Shown piece after piece: positions 16,727 through 24,814 of a stretch of DNA of 64,000 nucleotides (positions are counted from its first letter, which is position 1; each line of letters starts with the position of its first letter). The stretch spans positions 1-64,000 of the forward strand of contig NZ_BSCT01000037.1 of NCBI RefSeq assembly GCF_030159255.1, read 5' to 3'. A model generated the notes under the pieces. That model was given only the letters and a program-made list of their open reading frames with translations, was not told the DNA's origin and did no database searches. The stretch is from Bradyrhizobium sp. SSBR45G (lineage in GTDB: Bacteria; Pseudomonadota; Alphaproteobacteria; Rhizobiales; Xanthobacteraceae). The translations under genes were made by a program, and so were the position numbers.

Positions 16727-16969
16727 ATGTCGAGTGAAGGCTTCTTCGTGGACTGGGATGGCAATCTGCGCAGCGCCGGAGACCCCGGCGGCGGCTATCT
16801 GTGCGACATCGACACGGTCGCACGCTATGTCGCGGTGACGACCAAGAACGGCACGCTGGTGCACGAGGCGACGTTCTTCAAGTCCCAGGCCGACGTCGAA
16901 AAGGCCGGCATCAAGGCACAGCTGGTGCCCGGCAGCCACCCCTGGGGAAAGAAGGCGGATGGGTTCTAG
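16727..16969 (+). CDS. 80-residue conserved-looking small protein, unknown
   Basis: Starts at an ATG with GGAG seven bases upstream, 24 bases after the preceding gene. The sequence has an N-terminal GFFVDWDGNLR segment and alternating strand patterns, then FFKSQADVEKAGIKAQLVPG and a short basic tail. It has one cysteine. It appears to end the SagB-rhodanese unit. It might look like a peptide precursor because of the SagB neighbour, but it has no leader/core character. Confidence 0.6.
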   Translation: MSSEGFFVDWDGNLRSAGDPGGGYLCDIDTVARYVAVTTKNGTLVHEATFFKSQADVEKAGIKAQLVPGSHPWGKKADGF

Positions 16970-16987
16970 CGACACGGACGGTCCACT

Positions 16988-17203
16988 CCCTCTCCCCGTT
17001 CTTACGGGGAGAGGGTTGGGGTAAGGGGCAGCCGCACGGGTAGTACGAGTTTGAACCCGCGGACTCGCGACACCAGATCCGGGGAAAGCTGGACAGCATC
17101 GCAGACGCGCGCTCAAAATGCGCAGGCGTCTATTCTCGTAGCGAAGTCTGCCCGTGTGGCCGCCCCTCACCCCAGCCCTCTCCCCGTAAGAACGGGGAGA
17201 GGG
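16988..17203. repeat. Inverted pair of hairpin repeats, family B
   Basis: Two hairpins face each other: 16988-17015 (CCCTCTCCCCGT, TCTT loop, ACGGGGAGAGGG) and 17176-17203, its reverse complement. Including the flanking TTGGGGTAAGGGGC-type arms, the inverted repeat is about 40 bases per side with one or two mismatches, enclosing about 150 bases. The interior holds no recognisable gene, so the whole could fold as one large structure or be a non-autonomous mobile element. It also separates the SagB unit from the convergent Rieske gene. Confidence 0.75.
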
Positions 17204-17304
17204 AGCCGACCGGCCAAGCCTCGATAGCTTATAACATCCTATTTTGGACGAGAGCAGTTCAGTGAGAAGCAGGCGGGGCTGATCCAGAGCAATGAGTAAT
17301 ATGC

Positions 17305-17754
17305 TCAATCCGGATGGATCATGATCTCCATCGTCTCGTCGAGATCATCGAAGGAAGCGGGAAAGCTGACATCCTCGACCAGCGCGACGCCGCACAGGCA
17401 GACCTCGCCGTCGATGACGGCGAGTGCGATCGGCTCCAGGCTCTGGCCTTCACAAGCGCCGGCGTGGCAAAGCCCGGTGTCGATCTCGAACGTCGCACCG
17501 TGACGGCCGCAGCGGAGCAGCGTCTGGTCCGCATTGAAGAACTGGCCGCTGCCGATGTTCAGCCATTTGCCGTCATGCGGACAGCTGTTGACATAGCCGA
17601 CGAAGCCGCCCGACGCGGTGTGGACGATCACGATCGGATACGGCCGCGCCTCGCCATTGTCGCCGAGCCGCGACAGGCTGAACGGCTTGGCCTCGCCCTT
17701 TGCGATGCTCGTGGTCGGACAGATGACGAAGACTTCCGGCTCACGTTCCGTCAT
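17305..17754 (-). CDS. Rieske [2Fe-2S] ferredoxin-like protein
   Basis: 149 residues. The Rieske cluster ligands are C-P-H (NSCPHDG) and C-x2-H (LRCGRHGATFEI), about 20 residues apart. There is no oxygenase catalytic domain, so it is a soluble electron carrier or a ferredoxin subunit. Two further cysteine-containing loops (LCHAGACEGQ and GEVCLCG) lie between and after the ligands. The start MTEREPEV is chosen because the upstream extension is Arg/Pro-rich and not family-like. Its redox partner is not evident, although the GST gene is divergent from it. Confidence 0.85.
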   Translation of the reverse strand: MTEREPEVFVICPTTSIAKGEAKPFSLSRLGDNGEARPYPIVIVHTASGGFVGYVNSCPHDGKWLNIGSGQFFNADQTLLRCGRHGATFEIDTGLCHAGACEGQSLEPIALAVIDGEVCLCGVALVEDVSFPASFDDLDETMEIMIHPD

Positions 17755-17936
17755 GCGGCGCTCCCTGACAATGCGACGGGAGCAGCGGGACGGTGGCGAT
17801 GTCTCCTGTCGCAAACCTGACGGCGGCGGCCCGGATCGTCGAGCCACGGCGCGTCACTCTCGAAACTGCTCCGATCCTTGCATGAAGCATGCCGTGCGCT
17901 GACGAGCGCACGCCCGATGTCGGCTTGGAGACACTG

Positions 17937-18587
17937 ATGGCCGCGATGAAGTTCTACATGACTCCCGGATCATGCTCGACCGGCATCCACATCATTCTCG
18001 AAGAGCTCGAGGAGGTGTTCGAGGCCTACATCGTCAACCTGCCGGCCGGCGACAATTTCAAGCCGGAGTATGTGGCGATCAACCCGAAAGCGACCATCCC
18101 GGCCCTGGTGCGCGGCGACGGCAGCGTGCTGACCGAGGTTCCGGCGATCGCCTACTGGCTCGGCCGCTCGCGGCCGCGGGCGAGGCTCTGGCCTTCCGAC
18201 ATCGAGACCGAGACGCGGCTGCTCGAAGCCATGACCTACATCGCCGGCACCGTGCACGGCCACGGCTTCGCGCGCATCTTCGCGACACCGACCTTCAGCC
18301 GCAATGAGGCCGATCAGGAGTCGGTGCGCGCGCTCGGCCGCAACATCGTCGTGAAGGGCTTTGCGATCCTGAGCCGGATGCTCGGCGAACAGCCCTATCT
18401 TGGCGGCGCGTTCTCGGTCGCCGATCCGATCCTGTTCTATGTCACGTTCTGGGCCGACAAGACCGGCATCGCGTTGCCGACCAACCTGCTGGCGCACTAC
18501 CGGCGCATGCTGGCGCGCCCGGTCGTGCAGCGCGTGCTGCGCGAGGAGGGATACAATCCGGCGACGCTGGGAAAGACTGCCGAGTAG
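17937..18587 (+). CDS. Beta-class glutathione S-transferase
   Basis: 216 residues with the thioredoxin-like N-domain and all-helical C-domain. The N-terminal MTPGSCSTGIHIILEEL matches the beta-class SxGxCSLAPHI motif, whose Cys binds glutathione, and NPKATIPALV supplies the cis-Pro. The C-domain has the conserved FSVADPILFYV segment. GGAG lies seven bases before the ATG. Substrate unknown. Confidence 0.85.
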   Translation: MAAMKFYMTPGSCSTGIHIILEELEEVFEAYIVNLPAGDNFKPEYVAINPKATIPALVRGDGSVLTEVPAIAYWLGRSRPRARLWPSDIETETRLLEAMTYIAGTVHGHGFARIFATPTFSRNEADQESVRALGRNIVVKGFAILSRMLGEQPYLGGAFSVADPILFYVTFWADKTGIALPTNLLAHYRRMLARPVVQRVLREEGYNPATLGKTAE

Positions 18588-18636
18588 CGGCGTCTGCAGT
18601 CATGGGACGTCGAAAGAGACTGAGGTCCCTCCCCTT

Positions 18637-18742
18637 GTCATTCCGGGGCGCGCGTAGCGCGAACCCGGAATCCATGCCTGCCATATCACGACGGCCTGTG
18701 GTTATGGATTCCGGGCTCGCGCTACGCGCGCCCCGGAATGAC
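18637..18742. repeat. Palindromic intergenic repeat, family A (copy 2)
   Basis: Same architecture as the element at 13729-13832: outer GTCATTCCGGGGCGCGCG / CGCGCGCCCCGGAATGAC arms and inner CCCGGAATCCAT / ATGGATTCCGGG arms. It lies between the convergent GST and AAA ATPase genes. The 230-base gap holds no gene. Confidence 0.75.
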
Positions 18743-18819
18743 GGGCGGAGAGAGACGTCGCGACCGCGGACGCATTGATGTGCGGGCAGACATTTCGTCA
18801 AGCGCAGGAGCGCTGCTTC

Positions 18820-20538
18820 CTACTCCGCCGCCTCCGCCAGCTGCTCGTGATCGCCGAGGTCGATGCCGCGGAAGATGGCGCAACGGCGGAAGACGTCGAT
18901 GGTTGGGTGCACGCTCCTGTGGTGGCAGTATTTGGCGACCAGCTTGGCCAGTCCCTTGATGTCGCGGCCGGAGGCGCCCGGAAAAGTCTCGACCAGCAGC
19001 TCGATCAGCGCCGGCTCGACCTTCAGCCCGAACTGCTCGCACATCACCCGCCAGATGCGGCCGCGCGCTTCGGCGTCCGGCGCCTGGAACTTGATCAGCG
19101 CAATGCAGCGCGACACGATCGCTTCGTCGATGTCGTCGATGCGGTTGGTGGTGAGGAACAAGAGCCCGTTGAAATATTCGAGCACGCGCAGGAACACGCC
19201 GACGACGGCGTTCATCGTCATGTCGTCCTCGCGGCGCTTGATGTAGACGTCGGCCTCGTCGATCAGCATGACAGCGCCCCAGCGCTGCGCGCGCGTCAGC
19301 GCGTCCTTCAGCGCACTCTCCATCGCCGCGACGTTGAGGCCGAGCTGGCCGGAATGCACCCGGTAGAGCGGCCGGCCGATGATCTCGGCATACACCTCCG
19401 CCGTCAGCGTCTTGCCGACACCGGGCGGGCCTGCGCACAGCACGGTGGTGCCGCCCGATTTGCCGGCGACGATGTCGTCCATCAAGAGATCCATCTCGGC
19501 GGTGAGGATGTCGATCAGGTCGGTCTGCTCCTCCGGCAGAACCAGCTTCTGCTTCAGCTCGGGCTGATAGGCGTAAGGCGCTATGTCGTCGGCGTGCACC
19601 CAGAGATAATGGTGCAGATCGAGATGGAACATCAGCATATAGGGATGGACGGGGATCCTGCAGAACACGCCCTTCGGAATCGCCGCCTTGGATTCCTCGA
19701 CCTCCTGCTCGGCATCGTAGAGATTGCTCTTGGCGGCCTTGCGCAGATATTGCCCGAGAATGTCGCCGGTGACTTCGAGCGTCAGCGCGCGCTCGGTCAG
19801 GATGCCCTCGTCGTTGACGAGCCGGGCGCTGCCGCCGCCCGACGACAGCACGATCACGTCCTTGCGCGACCAGTCCATGTCGCGATGCGACGAGTTCGGA
19901 TCGTCGGCGAAGAAGCCGATGCCGCGACCGGAGAACTGCGCGCCGTAGCGGCCGCGCCAGGCGAAGTAGCGCTCGGCGGTCTCGTCATAGGCTGATATCA
20001 GCTCCGGCGTCTCCTTGAGAAATCCCTTGGCAGCGAAGATCTCCGCTACGGTCTTGCCGACGATGTCGCCTGTGGAGATCCGCAAGGTCGACGTCGTGAT
20101 CGCGCCCTTGGCATTGGCCTTGAGCTCGATGAAGACACGGCCGGCCTCATCGTTGGATGGCGCGGTGTAGTCGAGCCGCGTTACGACGTAAGGCAGCGGC
20201 CGGCTCGCGACATTGGCGGTGAACATCCAGCCGCGGATCGCGCCCGAGATCAGATAGCGCGCGATCGCGGGCAGCACCGATTCCAGTTCGTGCTCCGAGA
20301 AGCGCGTGCCGGACTCGCTGAAAGCGCGCTGCAAGGTCGCGATATGCGCGGCGCGGGCGTGCCATTCCGGGCCGGCTTTTTGATAACTGTTGCGCAGGAA
20401 GTCGAGCTCGGCGCTCGCGAGCTGCGCGAGGTTGACCTCGACCTTGTCGCCGAAGCGCAGCTGCTCCATGAGAGAGGCGAGATGCGGAAAGGCCGTCGCC
20501 ATGGCCTCAATGGTCGGACGTTCGATCTGCAGCTTCAT
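18820..20538 (-). CDS. AAA family ATPase with unrecognised N-terminal region
   Basis: 572 residues. The AAA module fills about 335-560: Walker A GPPGVGKT (370-377), Walker B VMLIDEAD (423-430), sensor-1 FLTTNR (461-466) and an arginine-finger candidate in IVSRC (477). The first 330 residues match nothing I know; they contain two alpha/beta stretches, and an acidic helix precedes the ATPase. One AAA module and no protease domain suggest a remodelling or chaperone ATPase. It follows the flavin oxidase gene on the same strand, separated by a repeat element, so co-transcription is possible. The ribosome binding site is weak. Confidence 0.75.
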   Translation of the reverse strand: MKLQIERPTIEAMATAFPHLASLMEQLRFGDKVEVNLAQLASAELDFLRNSYQKAGPEWHARAAHIATLQRAFSESGTRFSEHELESVLPAIARYLISGAIRGWMFTANVASRPLPYVVTRLDYTAPSNDEAGRVFIELKANAKGAITTSTLRISTGDIVGKTVAEIFAAKGFLKETPELISAYDETAERYFAWRGRYGAQFSGRGIGFFADDPNSSHRDMDWSRKDVIVLSSGGGSARLVNDEGILTERALTLEVTGDILGQYLRKAAKSNLYDAEQEVEESKAAIPKGVFCRIPVHPYMLMFHLDLHHYLWVHADDIAPYAYQPELKQKLVLPEEQTDLIDILTAEMDLLMDDIVAGKSGGTTVLCAGPPGVGKTLTAEVYAEIIGRPLYRVHSGQLGLNVAAMESALKDALTRAQRWGAVMLIDEADVYIKRREDDMTMNAVVGVFLRVLEYFNGLLFLTTNRIDDIDEAIVSRCIALIKFQAPDAEARGRIWRVMCEQFGLKVEPALIELLVETFPGASGRDIKGLAKLVAKYCHHRSVHPTIDVFRRCAIFRGIDLGDHEQLAEAAE

Positions 20539-20564
20539 CTGAGCTCACTCGATCTTTGCTTGGC

Positions 20565-20679
20565 CATCCTTCGAGACGCCCGCCTGCGGCGGGCTCCTCA
20601 GGATGAGGATCTTGTTGTGGCGCCAGTATCGACCCGCATGGTGAGGAGCGCCGCTTGCGGCGCGTCTCAAACCATGAGG
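20565..20679. repeat. Palindromic intergenic repeat, family C
   Basis: An imperfect palindrome with CATCCTTCGAGACGCCCGC and CCTCAGGATGAGGAT on the left and GGTGAGGAGCGC, GCGCGTCTCAAACCATGAG on the right. It sits between the flavin oxidase and AAA ATPase genes on the same transcript, where it could affect mRNA stability. The arm sequences resemble known bradyrhizobial intergenic palindromes. Confidence 0.65.
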
Positions 20680-20694
20680 CCACCTGGCCAGCGA

Positions 20695-22305
20695 TCACGA
20701 CGGCACTCCCGTCGGCTGCCGTCGGGTTGCCTCGGCCTTGGCCAGCAACAGGCGGTTGGCGGCGAGCGAGAACTCCTGCCAGGCGGCGGCGATGTCGCGC
20801 AGGATGGTCTGCACATAATCCTTCGACGGCTTGTGCTCGAACGGGAAGTTCGACAGCGCGCAGGAGGTGCGGTTGAAAGCGACGGCGTCGTCGAGCAGCG
20901 ACTGCATGACGTCGCGGAACGGCTTCTGGATCTCCGGCATCAGAGCCGAACGCCCGCGCTCGACGGCGACGTCGCGCAGGTCCAAGGTCAGGGCGTCCAG
21001 CACCTGCAATGCGGCCGCGAACACCTGCTCCATCGCGCCGAGAACGGCGAGCTGGGTCAGCTGCTCGCGCTGTTGGGTGGCGAGGCTGCGATTGAGCCGC
21101 TGCCGGTAATCGTCGAACGCCGCATCGCGTTGCGCGGCGACCCACGCGCCGAACCAGGCGAGGCTCGCCTCATTGCCCGACAGCCCCTCGCCGATCGCAG
21201 CCGGCGGACGCGCGCCCTCGGTCGCCGTGCGCGCGATCGCACGCTCGATCCGCCTGGCAGCATTCAGCGCGCCTTCGAGATAGCCGGCCGCATGGCTCGC
21301 CGTCTCCGCGCCGCCGAGATGCAGCCGCCCTTCCCACAGCGCCCGCCGCAGCATCGGATTGGCGATCTCGCTGTGCTCGCCGCGCGGCGTGGTGCGATCC
21401 TGCGCACTGCAGGTGAACCGCTCGGCCGCCCAGTCCTGATAGTGCTGCTCGCCGCCCTCGAGCGCCGAGCCGAACAGCTGCACCATCTGGCTGTCCATCA
21501 GCAGCGGCAGGCCGACGGCGAAGGCCTCGCGCAGATCGGGCGGAAAGGCGAGGAAGCCGCCGAGCGCGGCGCGGTCGCCACCTTCGTCGCAGGCATCGAA
21601 GATCTCGCCGATGACGGCCTGCTCATGGCTGACGAAGGCGTTGCCGGACTGGCCCCTGTCGCGCCAATGCGCCTGGTCATAGGCGATCACGACCTTGGCC
21701 TGCGCCGCCATCCAGGTCTCGGCGTTGCGCATCGCCTCGAAGGTCGCGTCATCGAGCGCCGGAAAGAAGCCGACATGGTCGGCCAGCAGCCGCGGCGGCA
21801 GCGCCAGCACGGCGCGCCTCGCCTCGATCGCGACCGATTCCGTCGCGGTGGCGAAGATCAGCCGCACATGCGTGCCGCAATCGACGATGCGCGTCAGCTC
21901 ATGACCGAGATGGATGCAGGACCGCGGCAGATCACGCGCCAGCGCCTCGATCAGACTCGTCATGCCGCCGGAAAGCCGGCGCGCGCCCTGATGGATCGGC
22001 GGCCCGCTGATCTGCTCGGCCGCCTTGTCGGCTTCGTTGAGGTGCAGAACGGTCCCGTCATCGTGCTGGGCAAAGTCGGACAGCCCGAGCTCCGCGATCA
22101 GGCCGGTCAACAGCGGCTGGGTCTCGGGCCAGAACCAGGTCGGGCCGAGATCGAGCGCCAGACCCGCGTTGCTCCGGGCTGACAGGACGCGCCCGCCCAG
22201 GCGATGTCGGGCTTCGAACAAGGCCGTCGGACCACCGCGCTGCTGCAGGCTGCGCGCGAGTGCCATTCCGCACAATCCACCCCCGACAATGGCCGTTTCG
22301 AGCAT
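20695..22305 (-). CDS. FAD-dependent amine oxidase-like flavoprotein
   Basis: 536 residues from the ATG at 22305, which starts directly at the dinucleotide-binding fold TAIVGGGLCGMALARSL, with the following FEARHRLGGRV motif of the monoamine oxidase/phytoene desaturase superfamily. A second FAD-contact region (LHLGGAETASHAAGYLEGAL) lies at about 378-397. The last 130 residues are a helical extension beyond the usual family end. Substrate unknown; amine, polyamine or carotenoid-type oxidations are all possible. In-frame ATGs at 22332 and 22443 are less likely starts because they would leave an untypical N-terminus before the FAD fold. Confidence 0.8.
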   Translation of the reverse strand: MLETAIVGGGLCGMALARSLQQRGGPTALFEARHRLGGRVLSARSNAGLALDLGPTWFWPETQPLLTGLIAELGLSDFAQHDDGTVLHLNEADKAAEQISGPPIHQGARRLSGGMTSLIEALARDLPRSCIHLGHELTRIVDCGTHVRLIFATATESVAIEARRAVLALPPRLLADHVGFFPALDDATFEAMRNAETWMAAQAKVVIAYDQAHWRDRGQSGNAFVSHEQAVIGEIFDACDEGGDRAALGGFLAFPPDLREAFAVGLPLLMDSQMVQLFGSALEGGEQHYQDWAAERFTCSAQDRTTPRGEHSEIANPMLRRALWEGRLHLGGAETASHAAGYLEGALNAARRIERAIARTATEGARPPAAIGEGLSGNEASLAWFGAWVAAQRDAAFDDYRQRLNRSLATQQREQLTQLAVLGAMEQVFAAALQVLDALTLDLRDVAVERGRSALMPEIQKPFRDVMQSLLDDAVAFNRTSCALSNFPFEHKPSKDYVQTILRDIAAAWQEFSLAANRLLLAKAEATRRQPTGVPS

Positions 22306-22397
22306 GACAAGACCCCGGATATTGCGTTGCATTGGCGTGTTGATGCCGCTTTGACTGAGTCCTGCAAGAAGCTTGCAAGTTTTGCGCAACGCCGTGA

Positions 22398-22413
22398 TGT
22401 GAGGTTTCAAACA
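22398..22413. promoter_or_regulatory. TGT-N10-ACA palindrome (NifA-type upstream activator match)
   Basis: TGTGAGGTTTCAAACA fits the TGT-N10-ACA pattern bound by NifA and occurs between the divergent flavin oxidase and SnoaL-like genes. On the minus strand, TTGCAAG-N4-TTGCA sequences follow closely, but they lack the GG doublet of a sigma-54 promoter and are only about 20 bases away. A chance match is quite possible. Confidence 0.25.
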
Positions 22414-22452
22414 CTGCTTGATTTTCGCAGCAGCATGGCTCACGCCATCAGC

Positions 22453-22857
22453 ATGAGTGATGAGAGCGCGATCATTGCCGCGAATGCGGCCTTCTATGCC
22501 GCCTTCGCCGCCGGCGACTTCGCCGCGCTCTCCGCTCTATGGGCCGATGGCGACGGCATCTCCTGCATCCATCCAGGGTGGCCGGCGATCGTCGGTCGCG
22601 CGGCCGTGATCGGCAGCTGGCGCGACATCCTGAGCAACCCGGCGCGTCCGCAGATCGTGTGTGCGGAACCCCACGCGATCGTCGATCGCGATCACGGTCA
22701 CGTGGTCTGCATCGAGCTCGTGGACGGCGCCGCGCTCGCCGCCGCCAATCACTTCGCGCGGATCGGCGGCGCCTGGCGGATGGTCCATCATCAATCCAGC
22801 GCGATCGCGCAGCTGATTTCCCCCGACGACGACGCGGACGGCCGCAGCCTCCACTGA
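22453..22857 (+). CDS. SnoaL/NTF2-like small protein
   Basis: 134 residues with the NTF2-like cone fold pattern: IIAANAAFYAAFAAGDFAALSALWAD, CIHPGWPAIVGRAAVIGSW, then two strands with HVVCIEL and a final WRMVHHQSS. Proteins of this group act as isomerases or ligand carriers, and no specific role can be assigned. ATG at 22435 is an alternative start six codons upstream; neither has a good ribosome binding site. Confidence 0.75.
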   Translation: MSDESAIIAANAAFYAAFAAGDFAALSALWADGDGISCIHPGWPAIVGRAAVIGSWRDILSNPARPQIVCAEPHAIVDRDHGHVVCIELVDGAALAAANHFARIGGAWRMVHHQSSAIAQLISPDDDADGRSLH

Positions 22858-22869
22858 TCTCGCCACATC

Positions 22870-22885
22870 TGGCACGAAATTTGAT
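22870..22885 (+). promoter_or_regulatory. Sigma-54 (RpoN) -24/-12 promoter candidate
   Basis: TGGCACGAAATTTGAT matches the consensus TGGCACG-N4-TTGCW at every position except the C of the -12 element (A here). It is correctly spaced, lies in the intergenic region and points to the gene at 23021, about 135 bases downstream. If real, the thiol/sulfur genes from 23021 to 26390 depend on RpoN and an enhancer-binding protein. Confidence 0.5.
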
Positions 22886-23020
22886 CTGCAGTCTCTCACC
22901 GGCAGCGATGTCGGGGATTGTTGATTTTCGTCGCGTCGGATTCGGACCAAATCCCGTCTCTGCGCGAGGTGATCAGCACGCTGCGACCAGCATCGTGCAG
23001 ACATCGACGGGAGACACGAG

Positions 23021-23401
23021 ATGGCCCGCGTTCTGACCGCCTATCTGAAGCGCAACGATGTGCCGACACGCACAGCGTTGCAGCACGCCATCACGCGTCT
23101 CCCCTTCGCGCTGACGCTCGACGACGGCTATGTCCCGCTCGAGAGTTCCGGCTACCTGCCCTGCACGCTGGACGGCGAGGACGCAGGCTTCGATCTGCGT
23201 TTCACTGACGTCGCGGAACAGCGGGCCGACGCCTGCGATGTGGCGATGACTTTGAAATGGGGCGGCGATCCGCGTGAGGAGGCCGCAGCTCTCGCGGTCT
23301 GTGCCGCGCTGGCCACGAATTTCGGCGCGATCGTGCAGCGCGACGGCAAGCAGCTTTCACCCGACCACATGCTCGAACAGGCGAAGGGAGCCCTGGTATG
23401 A
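23021..23401 (+). CDS. 126-residue protein, unknown
   Basis: Starts at an ATG with GGGAGA upstream. The sequence has an N-terminal helix (VLTAYLKRNDVPTRTALQHAI), a strand-rich middle (SGYLPCTLDGEDAGFDLRF) and a C-terminal helix. Four cysteines, not in a cluster-binding pattern. I do not recognise the family. Its stop overlaps the next ATG (ATGA), so the two are translated together. It is the first gene after the sigma-54 promoter candidate. Confidence 0.6.
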   Translation: MARVLTAYLKRNDVPTRTALQHAITRLPFALTLDDGYVPLESSGYLPCTLDGEDAGFDLRFTDVAEQRADACDVAMTLKWGGDPREEAAALAVCAALATNFGAIVQRDGKQLSPDHMLEQAKGALV

Positions 23402-23922
23402 ACATGACGGCTCCCCTTCAACCGACCGCGATTCACGCCGTCCCGGCCGAGCTCTGCGACTGCGGCTTCCGGCTGCTGATGATCCGGCAGTTCAACGTCG
23501 GCGCGGTGCCGCCGGCCTTCGCCATCATCGATCAGCGCGTGATGCGCATGCCGCAGCGGCTCGGCCGCCATGGCGTGTCGTTCGCCGCGACGTTCCTGCC
23601 CGAGGTGATGTCCTGGCTGATCGATCATCTCGGCCGGCCCTCGCTGCATGACGAGACCGGCCGCTCCTACCGCAATCCGCGCTGGCCTGTCGTGTGCTGG
23701 CATGATCAGGAGCGCTACTGGCCGAGCGGCGCTGTCACGGTCGAGTGGTACGCCGAGGTCGCATTCCAGGATCATGCCTCCTGGATGGCGTTCCGCACGC
23801 ATTGGCACGACAGCCTGATGGGCCGCAATTGCGATGCGGATCCATCAGCCGGGGAAGCCGAGCAGCGCGATGAAGCTCATCCGGAAAAGGAATTTGCCGA
23901 CGACGCGCTCCAGCAGGCATGA
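23398..23922 (+). CDS. 174-residue protein, unknown
   Basis: Overlaps the preceding gene by four bases. A Trp-rich soluble protein (NPRWPVVCWHDQERYWP, EWYAEVAFQDHASWMAF, THWHD) with an acidic, Ala/Glu-rich tail. The N-terminal 'CDCG' could bind a metal, but that is speculation. No family recognised. Coupling to the 126-residue gene suggests that they form a complex. Confidence 0.6.
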   Translation: MNMTAPLQPTAIHAVPAELCDCGFRLLMIRQFNVGAVPPAFAIIDQRVMRMPQRLGRHGVSFAATFLPEVMSWLIDHLGRPSLHDETGRSYRNPRWPVVCWHDQERYWPSGAVTVEWYAEVAFQDHASWMAFRTHWHDSLMGRNCDADPSAGEAEQRDEAHPEKEFADDALQQA

Positions 23923-24013
23923 TCTGCCAAATTGATGCAGAGCCGCGCCCGGCTCTGTTCGATGCCGGCCGGTGCGTGTTAGTTCATGGTGATGAAACGA
24001 CGCGGAGGCTGTC

Positions 24014-24175
24014 ATGCGCTACGTCTCATGGTTCGGAGGCTGGCTCGGTCATTTGCTGACGCAGCGGCGGGCTGATGCCGGCGCCGCCGGACGCAGGCGC
24101 GACGTCCGGCCGTCGGCCGCCGAGCTGTCCAACGAAGACCTGTTCTATCTTGCGATGCTCGGCCCTCACGTCTGA
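24014..24175 (+). CDS. 53-residue small protein
   Basis: A short gene with a strong ribosome binding site (GGAGG, 5 bases before ATG). The protein has a Trp/Gly-rich amphipathic start (MRYVSWFGGWLGHLLTQRR), a basic middle and a helical end (AAELSNEDLFYLAMLGPHV). It is unrecognised. Position between unknown genes and the thiol dioxygenase, on the same strand, suggests membership of the same operon. Confidence 0.55.
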   Translation: MRYVSWFGGWLGHLLTQRRADAGAAGRRRDVRPSAAELSNEDLFYLAMLGPHV

Positions 24176-24223
24176 AGGCCGGCGTCTCCGCCGCAAGCAT
24201 CCCCGACACGACACGAGTTCGAC

Positions 24224-24814
24224 ATGACCGATATTGCGCGTCTCCGCGACTTCGTCGCCGATACGGCACGCCTCGTCGCAAGCACCACGGATGAATCCGT
24301 GCTGCTCGCCGCTCTGGCCCCCAAGCTGAAGGCGCTGGTCACGCATGACGACTGGCTGCCCGACGCCTATGCCCGCGCCGACGGCGAGCGCTACCGGCAA
24401 TATCTGCTCTATGCCGATCCGCTCGACCGGTTCTCGATCGTCAGTTTCGTCTGGGGCTCCGGCCAGGGCACGCCGGTGCACGATCATCGCGTCTGGGGCC
24501 TCGTCGGCGTGCTTCGCGGTGAGGAAGTCTCGGTGGGCTATGCCAGTCAGCCTGACGGCAGCTTGCGCGCGGCCCCGCCGGAGCGGCTGCGGGCTGGACA
24601 AACCGCCGCGGTATCGCCACAGATTGGCGACATCCACGCCATCTCCAACGGTCTGGCGGACCGTTCCTCGCTCAGCATCCACGTCTATGGCGGCAATATC
24701 GGCCGCATCCGTCGCGCGGTGTACGATGCGGAGACCGGCGCCGCCCGCGACTTCATTTCCGGATATTCGAATGACAGCGTCCCTAACCTCTGGCCCGACC
24801 GCACTGCCGCCTGA
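24224..24814 (+). CDS. Cupin-type thiol dioxygenase (cysteine / 3-mercaptopropionate dioxygenase family)
   Basis: 196 residues. The iron-binding histidines of cysteine dioxygenase are in place: His86 and His88 (TPVHDHRVWG) and His138 (GDIHAISN). The substrate-contact segment ERYRQYLL has Gln59 where mammalian cysteine dioxygenase has the Arg that binds the cysteine carboxylate, and a Gly/Leu loop replaces its Cys-Tyr crosslink partner. Bacterial Gln-type enzymes of this kind prefer 3-mercaptopropionate over cysteine, giving 3-sulfinopropionate; this assignment is by analogy. The rhodanese gene starts inside the end of this gene, and a sulfur exporter lies nearby, so it belongs to a thiol-oxidation module. 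Confidence 0.8.
   Translation: MTDIARLRDFVADTARLVASTTDESVLLAALAPKLKALVTHDDWLPDAYARADGERYRQYLLYADPLDRFSIVSFVWGSGQGTPVHDHRVWGLVGVLRGEEVSVGYASQPDGSLRAAPPERLRAGQTAAVSPQIGDIHAISNGLADRSSLSIHVYGGNIGRIRRAVYDAETGAARDFISGYSNDSVPNLWPDRTAA

Noticed and set aside
13940..16969. Possible RiPP (azole peptide) biosynthetic cluster because of the SagB homologue
   Set aside because: No YcaO enzyme, transporter or leader/core peptide was found nearby; the small proteins are helical or folded in pattern.
13940..18587. Possible fringe of a nitrogen-fixation island (rhodanese, Rieske ferredoxin, GST)
   Set aside because: No nif or fix gene is present in the window, and these families occur in many other contexts.
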